From JADLGJ01 sp031423615 (GTDB lineage Bacteria; Omnitrophota; Gorgyraeia; Zapsychrales; JANLHA01), in assembly GCA_031423615.1 (NCBI GenBank), contig JANPFV010000083.1, forward strand, positions 1 to 5,152: a stretch of 5,152 bases of DNA, read 5' to 3'. Shown piece after piece: positions 1-5,152 of the stretch. Under the pieces are notes generated by a model that was given only the letters and a program-made list of their open reading frames with translations, was not told the DNA's origin and ran no database searches. Within the stretch, counting starts at the first letter, position 1, and the number at the start of each line of letters is the position of its first letter. The translations under genes and the position numbers were made by a program.

Positions 1-13
1 TCGTTAATATCTT

Positions 14-19
14 TATAAT
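14..19 (+). promoter_or_regulatory. Possible -10 box TATAAT, -35 outside window
   Basis: A perfect TATAAT lies 28 bases before the hairpin at 47. A matching -35 box would fall just before the first base of the window and cannot be seen. If real, transcription would begin near base 25 and run through the hairpin and T-run, giving a short leader before the first gene. In an AT-rich stretch this hexamer can arise by chance, so support is weak. Confidence 0.2.
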
Positions 20-46
20 GCTGCATGAAAGTTGTAGATTCATCTG

Positions 47-104
47 GCCCTCCGTGGTTTTTGATCCTCGCAGATCTTATTATCCACGTGAGGGCTTCTT
101 TTTT
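47..104 (+). terminator. Putative intrinsic terminator or attenuator hairpin
   Basis: An inverted repeat pairs bases 47-57 (GCCCTCCGTGG) with 84-95 (CCACGTGAGGGC). It gives 11 base pairs, 9 of them G-C, with one bulged T at 89. The right arm is followed at once by TTCTTTTTT (96-104), which is the order expected of a rho-independent terminator acting on + strand transcripts. The 26-base loop is long, but it can fold a small inner GATC/GATC stem (63-66 with 73-76). It would end an upstream transcript, or act as an attenuator in front of the glycosyltransferase. Against it, one reading frame (3-131) is open across the whole hairpin, so it could instead lie in the end of an upstream gene. Confidence 0.5.
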
Positions 105-148
105 AACCTTTTATTCAGAAAAAATGTCTAAAGTCGAGTATTAAGGGT

Positions 149-1258
149 ATGAAAAAATCCAGGATTTTAATTTGCGGTATTTTGCCGCCGCCCAATTTCG
201 GGCACAGTATGCTTTATAAAGCACTCATGGAATCCCGCTTTGTCCAAGAGTTTGATGTTGTTTTTTTTAACATGAAATTCTGGTCGTATGAAAAACACAA
301 AAAAGTCACTGCGGCCAAACTTTTTAAATTCATCCAATATTATTTTCAGTTCCTGGGGCTTTTGATTTCTAAGCGGCCGGATTATGTTTTGTACGCAATC
401 AGTTTTGATAAAATGCCTTTTCTCAAAGATTTTGTTTTTTGTATGACGGCACGGATTTTGGGTCGGAAAGTGATTTTGCACGATATGGGCCAGTACTTAG
501 GTGAGCTTTATGAGGCTGCGACTCCATTGATGCGAAAATTGATTCGTGTCATGTTGAAAAATATGACGGGAAGCATTGTTTTAGGCGAGGCCACGCGGAA
601 AATTTATCAGGGATTTATGGACCTCAAAGATGTTCATAGCGTTCCCGGCGCGGTAGAGGACTCGTCAGGTTTGTTTCCAGAAGTGCAGCCTGACGAGAAA
701 GACGGAAAGGTCAACGTTCTGTTTTTTTCTTTTTTGCAAAAGTCTAAAGGCGTTTGGGTCGCTTTACAGGCCATGCCCCGCGTGATCAGCCAAAATCCCC
801 GTGTGCACTTTACCTTTGCCGGTCCGGCGGAATCCGAACAATTTGTTGCCGACATGAGAGATTTTGTTAAGAAGAACAATCTTGAAAAATATTTCGACTA
901 TGTCGGATATGTCGGGGATGAAGATAAGCGGATTGAATATTTTCGCCAAAGCGATATTTATATTTTCCCCACTCTGCGGGATGTATTCGGGCTGGTCCTT
1001 TTGCACGCCATGGCGGAAGGCCGGCCGGTTGTGGCTTCGCGGGAAGGCGCTGTGCCGGAGATTGTCGATGACGGGTTGACGGGTTTTCTTGTTCCGAAAG
1101 GAGATGATGCGGCCTTAGCAGAAAAAATATTGTTTTTGGCCCGCGATCCCCAAACCCGCGCTCTGATGGGCCAAAGGGCAAGACAAAAATATGAATGGCT
1201 TTATACCTTGGAAGCTTACAGCCAGCGGATGATTGATGTTTTTAAAGTGGCGGATTAA
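149..1258 (+). CDS. GT4-family glycosyltransferase with altered EX7E motif
   Basis: A 369-residue GT-B glycosyltransferase of the GT4 (glycosyl transferases group 1) type, which is expected to move a sugar from a nucleotide donor to a glycan or lipid acceptor at the cytoplasmic face of the membrane. The N-terminal Rossmann half opens with ILICGILPPPNFGHS (6-20), the usual first strand and glycine loop. The C-terminal half has the FTFAGP strand (221-226), VGYVGDEDKRIEYF (252-265), the YIFPT strand (271-275) and a GRPVVAS-EGAVPEIVDDGLTGFLVP block (291-316). The usual EX7E pair of GT4 enzymes is replaced by Asp278 and His286. Length is normal for the family, with no signal peptide or clear membrane helix. 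ATG 149 is the only standard start after the in-frame stop at 104-106. An AAGGG (143-147) sits too close to be a normal ribosome site. It heads the cluster. Donor and acceptor cannot be told from sequence. Confidence 0.9.
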   Translation: MKKSRILICGILPPPNFGHSMLYKALMESRFVQEFDVVFFNMKFWSYEKHKKVTAAKLFKFIQYYFQFLGLLISKRPDYVLYAISFDKMPFLKDFVFCMTARILGRKVILHDMGQYLGELYEAATPLMRKLIRVMLKNMTGSIVLGEATRKIYQGFMDLKDVHSVPGAVEDSSGLFPEVQPDEKDGKVNVLFFSFLQKSKGVWVALQAMPRVISQNPRVHFTFAGPAESEQFVADMRDFVKKNNLEKYFDYVGYVGDEDKRIEYFRQSDIYIFPTLRDVFGLVLLHAMAEGRPVVASREGAVPEIVDDGLTGFLVPKGDDAALAEKILFLARDPQTRALMGQRARQKYEWLYTLEAYSQRMIDVFKVAD

Positions 1259-1310
1259 TCTCTATTTTTTATTTGTCAGAAGCGCATCTTTCGTGTAATT
1301 TTAATATCTT

Positions 1311-1916
1311 ATGATCCGTGAGAAATTCACCAGAGGCGAAGGTTTATTAGAGAATTTCTTGGCGCAAAGGCGTTTTCTGACGGCCGACCGCCTTATTCTT
1401 CCTCAGCATCGGGAAGGAAGGGTTTTGGATATCGGTTGTGGGGCGATCCCTTATTTTTTGCTGCATACCAAATTTAAAGAAAAGCACGGCCTCGATCCGA
1501 ATGTGAGGGTTGAAGACGCACAAAAGCTCGGCGACACTATTACTTTCCACAAAATCATGTTTGGGAAAGGAACATGTCTGCCTTTTGGCCCGGCAACTTT
1601 TTCGACGGTGACCATGCTGGGAGTCGTCGAACATTTCCGGATGGAGCTTTTTGTTGATCTGCTTAAGGAAATCCAAAGGATTTTAATTCCTCAGGGACGA
1701 TTTATTCTGACGACGCCCAGTCCGTGGACCGGACCTTTATTAAAAGTCATGGCCAAATTCTCTCTGATCAGCATCCAAGAAATCGAAGGAATCAGCACAC
1801 ATTATTCTAAGCGGGCATTGCAGAGCTGTTTTGGGCAAGCGGATTTTGATATCCAAACCATGCAGTTTTCCTATTTCCAAATGTTTTTTAACAGTTGGGC
1901 CGTGATTATAAAATGA
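1311..1916 (+). CDS. Class I SAM-dependent methyltransferase (Methyltransf_11-like)
   Basis: A 201-residue soluble methyltransferase. SAM-binding motif I is VLDIGCG (38-44). The acidic end of strand 2 is GLDPN (60-64, Asp62), which should hold the ribose hydroxyls. The typical block LPFGPATFSTVTMLGVVEHF (90-109) corresponds to motifs II and III of Methyltransf_11. RILIPQGRFILTTPSPW (123-139) is the strand 5 region found when the product is a small molecule or sugar. The C-terminus is short but complete for this type. An in-frame stop lies at 1302-1304, so ATG 1311 is the first possible start. No Shine-Dalgarno sequence precedes it. It follows the glycosyltransferase by 52 bases, and its TGA overlaps the ATG of the next gene. 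From context (inference) it may O- or N-methylate a sugar of the glycan; the substrate is unknown. Confidence 0.85.
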   Translation: MIREKFTRGEGLLENFLAQRRFLTADRLILPQHREGRVLDIGCGAIPYFLLHTKFKEKHGLDPNVRVEDAQKLGDTITFHKIMFGKGTCLPFGPATFSTVTMLGVVEHFRMELFVDLLKEIQRILIPQGRFILTTPSPWTGPLLKVMAKFSLISIQEIEGISTHYSKRALQSCFGQADFDIQTMQFSYFQMFFNSWAVIIK

Positions 1917-3316
1917 AGAAACCTGTTCTCTATATCGTCACCGACACGCCCGATACGCGCTGGCTGGAATACATCGTCGCGGAATTCAAGCGTATCAATC
2001 TGTGTGAAGCGGACATTCAGGTGATGTCTTTTTTTGGCCATGAAGCCATTGTCAGCGTCAATAAGATTTTTTATTGCGCCTCCAGTGTCCCGGGTTTTTG
2101 TGTGCCCGCCCGGTCCCAGGTATTACCTAACGGCAAGATCCATTATGTTAAAGGGGACCTGTATGCGCTGGACCAAACCACGACGGAGGATAAACGTTTT
2201 GCGTGTTCTTATGATATTTTCTGGAATGCGTTTGTTTTTCTTTCCCGGATGGAAGAATACCTTTTGGTCCAACGTCACCGCAGTTCGCTGAGTCATCGCA
2301 TCCTTCATCCTCGCACCGATAAGCGTTCTCTGACGATTCCGGTCGTGAATTTGATTTTTAACCATTTGGAAAGTCTGATTAAAACCCATTTCCCAACGAT
2401 TTTTTTTGGCGTTAGCGTCCAACCCAAAATTGAATTTTCCCATGATATCGATTATCTTTCTAAATCCTTACAATTCATGGCCAAGCAAAGTATTTTGAAT
2501 GCCTACGACATCGTCCGTTTTTTTCCGCGTTTCCGGGACATGGGAAAGAGCTTCATGAAATCGGTGGCCTTTCTTTTTTCGCGGCCGTCCTATTGGACAT
2601 TTGAATATTGGGAAGAGGTAGAAAAGCGTTTTCATACCCGGTCGATTTTTTATATTCACGCCAAGGCTGTCAAAAAGAATTTCTTGACCTGGATTATTGA
2701 TCCGAATTATGATTTGCTCAATCATCCGCGCCTGCAGAAGAAATTACGGCAGTTGGTCAAGGACGGTTTTGAAGTCGGATTACATGGGAGTTATTTGAGT
2801 GCCGTTGATGAAGACATCATGGCCAAAGAAAAGGCGATTTTAGAAAATGTCCTCGGACAACCGGTGACCAAGGTTCGTCAGCACTGGCTAAGATACAACG
2901 AAAAGGTCACGCCCTACATCCATAATAAATTTTTTGAATATGATTCCACGCTGGGATGGAATGACCGCATTGGTTTTCGCAGTGGCTGCGCCAGCCCTTA
3001 TCGTCCTTACGATCATAAAAATCACAAACCTTTTGAAATCATCGAGATCCCCCAGATTATTATGGACTTTAATATTTACCAGTCTCTGGTTTTTGAAAAC
3101 AAATATTTCTTAGGGATTGCGTTGGACATCATCGATAAACTCGATGAATGCAAATCGGCGCGGGTGGCCGTTTCCTGGCATGAGCGGGCCTGCACCAGCG
3201 ATTACGAATGGCACAAAACGTATGAAACCATACTCGCGCGGGTTTATGAGCGCTGGGGAATGATTCAGCAGACGCATCCGCAAAACACTCAGGTCAAGAA
3301 TGAAACCTTGGTTTAA
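1913..3316 (+). CDS. Polysaccharide deacetylase family protein (DUF7033 plus NodB-like domain)
   Basis: A 467-residue protein. Residues about 45-165 resemble the DUF7033 domain that precedes many deacetylases: YDIFWNAFVFLSRMEEYL (100-117) and PVVNLIFNHLESL (143-155). The rest is a NodB-like (CE4-related) barrel: SHDID (176-180) for the catalytic and metal Asp pair, GLHGSYLS (289-296) for motif 2, RQHWLRY (322-328) for motif 3, DSTLGW (344-349) with GFRSG (354-358), and SWHE (421-424, His423) for motif 5. Ser296 stands where classical NodB has a second His, as is usual in this branch. Known members are thought to remove acetyl groups from sugars; activity here is inferred. I see no signal peptide, so it probably acts in the cytoplasm or its export is not evident. 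ATG 1913 overlaps the methyltransferase stop as ATGA, which suggests translational coupling. An in-frame TTG at 1895 would add six residues and is less likely. Confidence 0.85.
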   Translation: MKKPVLYIVTDTPDTRWLEYIVAEFKRINLCEADIQVMSFFGHEAIVSVNKIFYCASSVPGFCVPARSQVLPNGKIHYVKGDLYALDQTTTEDKRFACSYDIFWNAFVFLSRMEEYLLVQRHRSSLSHRILHPRTDKRSLTIPVVNLIFNHLESLIKTHFPTIFFGVSVQPKIEFSHDIDYLSKSLQFMAKQSILNAYDIVRFFPRFRDMGKSFMKSVAFLFSRPSYWTFEYWEEVEKRFHTRSIFYIHAKAVKKNFLTWIIDPNYDLLNHPRLQKKLRQLVKDGFEVGLHGSYLSAVDEDIMAKEKAILENVLGQPVTKVRQHWLRYNEKVTPYIHNKFFEYDSTLGWNDRIGFRSGCASPYRPYDHKNHKPFEIIEIPQIIMDFNIYQSLVFENKYFLGIALDIIDKLDECKSARVAVSWHERACTSDYEWHKTYETILARVYERWGMIQQTHPQNTQVKNETLV

Positions 3317-3398
3317 AAAATGCGGCTGGGATGTTTATTGGATCCTGATCACCATGGCCTACGTGGTGTGGAGGGCCGAAATATTTCTAAAGAAATAA
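3300..3398 (+). CDS. Alternative frame: 32-residue membrane peptide or lost N-terminus of gene 4
   Basis: ATG 3300 opens a 32-codon frame ending at TAA 3396-3398. It overlaps the last 17 bases of the deacetylase gene and the first part of the next open frame. It reads MKPWFKKCGWDVYW, then a hydrophobic stretch ILITMAYVVW (15-24), then RAEIFLKK. It thus looks like one transmembrane helix with positive flanks, and its Trp/Tyr-rich style matches the membrane helices that follow. An AGG at 3291-3293 lies 6 bases before the ATG, better than anything before 3320. Either it is a tiny overlapping membrane protein or it is the true N-terminus of the GT-C protein split by a one-base loss: adding one A in the run at 3393-3395 joins it to residue 27 of that protein. 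I cannot decide which from one sequence. Confidence 0.4.
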   Translation: MKPWFKKCGWDVYWILITMAYVVWRAEIFLKK

Positions 3399-5002
3399 AA
3401 GGCGGATTGACCCATTTCCCGACGTGGCTTTTGCTGATCGGATATGCCGTCTATTGGCTGGAGCTTTACGTTTTTAATCGCCATAATGGTTTGACTTCAC
3501 CTTTGGCGACGGTGATCGCCGTAGGGCTTTTGGGAATTCTTGTCAAACGAGAATCCATGGTGATTTATCACGGATGGAAATTGTTTTTTGAAAATTTTAA
3601 TCGGCAAAGCCTGTTGACCAAGTTTTTTTTGGCGGCGGGGATGTTAGTCGGTGCTGTGACTCTGGGCTGCGGATTTTATGCCTCCTTGTTTCCGCCGCAC
3701 TTGCTGCAAGAGTATGATGTTTTGCATTATCATCTTACGGTGCCGCGGCAACATTTGATTTCCGGGACGTTTGCTCACATCCCGTGGTCGGCCGCAGATT
3801 TCTTTTATTTACCGTTGGATTATGCTTTGGCCCCGTTCTGGCTGGTTACAGCTTTGCCCAATAAATTTCCCCAGTTTATCTTTATGTTGGGATTGATTGC
3901 AGTCGCGGTCCGATTAGGGAAGGAGTTTGATGAATTTGATTTTTTGTCGGGGATGATGATCATTTTCTGCATCTTGGGATCTCACTCCGTCGGTATTCAA
4001 ATGGGAACAGCGATGCTGGATATTACGGGATGCTATTTGCTTTTAGCGGCTTTGCACAGTTTTTTAAAAAAGGATGTCTTCTTATGCGTTGTGGAAGCCG
4101 CGTTTTATATCTGGTCAAAGTCCTTTATTCCTCCCATGATGGTTTTGATTGTCCTGTTGATGGGCAGTATCTTTGTTCTTTTGCGAATGGGAGGACCGGT
4201 TAAAATAGGCTGGGTTCACGCGGAACGTTATGAGAATTTTGCGCAAAAATACCGGGGAATCTTCGGAAAAGTTGTCGGCGGTTTTTTTCTTTTGAGCCTT
4301 TTAGTCGGCGGCCCGTTTGTCCTTAAGTCGCTTTATTATACGGGAACTCCAGCCTATCCTTTTGGCGTAGGGATTTTTCCTCGCCAGGCTTATTGGGATG
4401 AAAACGCGGGTGTTTGGCCGGCGATCAAGCGTAATGCTCATGATTTGGTTACCACCAAGGATGAATATGGCCATGGCCGGTCGTCCAAGGCTTTTTTAGA
4501 GCATTTCTGGTTAATCGCTGTTCCCGAGCAAAATGTTAATAATAGTTTTGATTATCCCATCGGCTTGATTTATTTGTTGTGTTTGGCGCCGTTTCTCTTT
4601 ATTTTATTTGCGGCATTTTCCCGTCGGGAATTTTTAATTTTGCCGGTCTTTGCCGCCGGATTCTGGGTGGTGTGGTGGTTCGCGTCCCAGCAGTCACGAT
4701 TTTTATATGTTCTGATGGTCCTCATGATGGTCATTGTGGTTGCCGTCAAAAAATTCCGCAGTCCCGTCTTTATGTTGTGCATATTTTTGGCAATGATTTT
4801 TACATGCTTTTCGATTATCCGCGCAAATAAAGCGGACTGGGGAAAATCGTCTTATGAAGTTATTCGCGAAAAAGATAAACAGTTGCTTTGGCTTTCTAGA
4901 GAATCGGATAAAATACATCCTTTAGAAGTGGAATCGGCGGATGTGGCTTTTGCAGATTTTCCCGTGACGATTAAAAACAAAGGTATCCTTGTTCTAAAAT
5001 AA
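3320..5002 (+). CDS. Polytopic membrane glycosyltransferase-like protein (GT-C fold)
   Basis: A 560-residue integral membrane protein with about 11-13 hydrophobic segments, among them 35-52, 58-75, 102-124, 185-199, 209-220, 236-247, 271-289, 316-337, 412-432, 437-455, 462-476 and 482-500. After the third comes EYDVLHYHLTVP (131-142), with Asp133 and a YHL motif in the place where GT-C enzymes carry their acidic catalytic motif in the first large outer loop. YYTGTPAYPF (339-348) and SQQSRFL (456-462) recall motifs of hypothetical GT39/RgtA-like membrane transferases. Such enzymes use polyprenyl-phosphate sugars at the outer face of the membrane. The C-terminal tail (about 501-560) is soluble. 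The first 26 residues are hydrophilic and unconvincing, and no ribosome site precedes ATG 3320. The real start may be TTG 3407, or ATG 3300 with a frameshift. Exact family, donor and acceptor are not certain. It lies 3 bases after the deacetylase gene. Confidence 0.75.
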   Translation: MRLGCLLDPDHHGLRGVEGRNISKEIKGGLTHFPTWLLLIGYAVYWLELYVFNRHNGLTSPLATVIAVGLLGILVKRESMVIYHGWKLFFENFNRQSLLTKFFLAAGMLVGAVTLGCGFYASLFPPHLLQEYDVLHYHLTVPRQHLISGTFAHIPWSAADFFYLPLDYALAPFWLVTALPNKFPQFIFMLGLIAVAVRLGKEFDEFDFLSGMMIIFCILGSHSVGIQMGTAMLDITGCYLLLAALHSFLKKDVFLCVVEAAFYIWSKSFIPPMMVLIVLLMGSIFVLLRMGGPVKIGWVHAERYENFAQKYRGIFGKVVGGFFLLSLLVGGPFVLKSLYYTGTPAYPFGVGIFPRQAYWDENAGVWPAIKRNAHDLVTTKDEYGHGRSSKAFLEHFWLIAVPEQNVNNSFDYPIGLIYLLCLAPFLFILFAAFSRREFLILPVFAAGFWVVWWFASQQSRFLYVLMVLMMVIVVAVKKFRSPVFMLCIFLAMIFTCFSIIRANKADWGKSSYEVIREKDKQLLWLSRESDKIHPLEVESADVAFADFPVTIKNKGILVLK

Positions 5003-5026
5003 ATCGGATGGAATATGAATCTTTCA

Positions 5027-5040
5027 TGACCTTACGGTCA
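5027..5040. repeat. Short palindrome TGACC-N4-GGTCA
   Basis: A perfect 5-bp inverted repeat with a TTAC loop, 24 bases after the stop of the membrane protein gene. No T-run follows on either side, so it is a poor terminator. It could be a small regulator operator or chance. Confidence 0.3.
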
Positions 5041-5087
5041 CAAGGGAGAATGTAAATATTGGCGAATCGAAGTGCAATTTTAGTTCT

Positions 5088-5117
5088 TTGACAAGGACTT
5101 TCCGAAGGTGTTATTTT
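5088..5117 (+). promoter_or_regulatory. Candidate sigma-70-like promoter for a downstream gene
   Basis: A perfect TTGACA (5088-5093) is followed after 18 bases by TATTTT (5112-5117), 4 of 6 matches to the -10 consensus. T-rich sequence lies just before the -35. Transcription would start near 5124 and leave the window, so any target gene is outside. An ATG at 5129 stays open for 8 codons to the window edge but is too short to call a gene. Confidence 0.35.
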
Positions 5118-5150
5118 GGTGTGTAGCAATGCAGTTAAAAAAACACCAAA
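5115..5150. repeat. 8-bp inverted repeat at window edge
   Basis: TTTGGTGT (5115-5122) is the reverse complement of ACACCAAA (5143-5150), with a 20-base spacer. No T-run is visible before the window ends, so a terminator role is not supported. It overlaps the end of the possible -10 box and could be an operator. GGTGT also occurs at 5107-5111. Confidence 0.3.
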
Positions 5151-5152
5151 GG

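Larger units (their letters stand above)
5003..5152. other. Intergenic region after the last gene
   Basis: 150 bases with no credible gene. It holds the short palindrome, the promoter-like pair and the edge inverted repeat listed separately. A 15-codon frame (5008-5055) has no support. No convincing terminator for the four-gene cluster is visible here, so the transcript may end beyond the window. Confidence 0.5.

Noticed and set aside
3..131. Open frame of 42 codons that could be the end of an upstream gene (or a 37-residue peptide from ATG 18)
   Set aside because: Too short to be significant, no recognised motif, and it overlaps a strong hairpin with T-run. Kept only as a competing view in the findings.
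867..1181. Antisense open frame of about 100 codons within the GT4 gene, and similar ones inside the other genes
   Set aside because: Shadow frames opposite well-supported coding sequence, with no family-like motifs.
1259..1310. Gap between genes 1 and 2 searched for a terminator or promoter
   Set aside because: AT-rich with a short T6 run (1265-1270) but no stem before it, and no paired -35/-10 boxes.
1895..1912. TTG 1895 as the start of the deacetylase gene
   Set aside because: Adds six residues inside the methyltransferase end without benefit; ATG 1913 gives a standard start with an ATGA overlap.
2400..2407. T8 runs inside genes (261-268, 2400-2407, 3623-3630) as possible phase-variable slippage tracts
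   Set aside because: They are explained by frequent TTT Phe codons, lie in intact frames, and show no enrichment near gene starts.
5008..5055. 15-codon frame after the last gene
   Set aside because: No ribosome site, no motif, and it spans the palindrome; expected by chance.
5129..5152. ATG followed by 8 open codons (MQLKKHQR) to the window edge as a partial gene
   Set aside because: Too short, with no clear ribosome site; may be real only if downstream sequence supports it.

Overview
The window holds four genes, all on the + strand and almost edge to edge. It reads as a piece of a bacterial surface-glycan (capsule, exopolysaccharide or O-antigen-like) locus. The genes are a GT4-type cytoplasmic glycosyltransferase (149-1258), a small class I SAM-dependent methyltransferase (1311-1916), a polysaccharide deacetylase of the DUF7033 plus NodB-like type (1913-3316) and a large polytopic membrane protein that looks like a GT-C glycosyltransferase (3320-5002). 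No RNA gene, mobile element, CRISPR array or selfish element was seen.

Organism: the standard code fits (TAA and TGA act as stops), composition is AT-leaning with strong use of TTT for Phe, and recognisable Shine-Dalgarno sequences are scarce. The DUF7033 deacetylase and GT-C types are common in Bacteroidota and in uncultivated diderm lineages such as Omnitrophota-like bacteria. This is an impression only; no marker gene is present.

Layout: 1-148 is a leader with a GC-rich hairpin and T-run that looks like an intrinsic terminator or attenuator (47-104). Genes 1 and 2 are separated by 52 bases. Genes 2 and 3 overlap by ATGA. Genes 3 and 4 are 3 bases apart as annotated. The start of gene 4 is doubtful: a different reading frame beginning at 3300 encodes a much better membrane-protein N-terminus but stops at 3398, so there may be a frameshift or a tiny overlapping membrane protein. 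5003-5152 is non-coding in what can be seen, with a small palindrome, a promoter-like TTGACA/TATTTT pair and an 8-bp inverted repeat.

How they might work together (inference): the GT4 enzyme adds a sugar to a lipid-linked or nucleotide-derived precursor on the inner face. The methyltransferase and deacetylase-like protein modify sugars. The membrane protein transfers a sugar from a polyprenyl-phosphate donor on the outer face of the membrane. The most notable points are the doubtful gene 4 N-terminus, a GT4 enzyme whose EX7E motif is changed to D-X7-H, and a near absence of Shine-Dalgarno sites.
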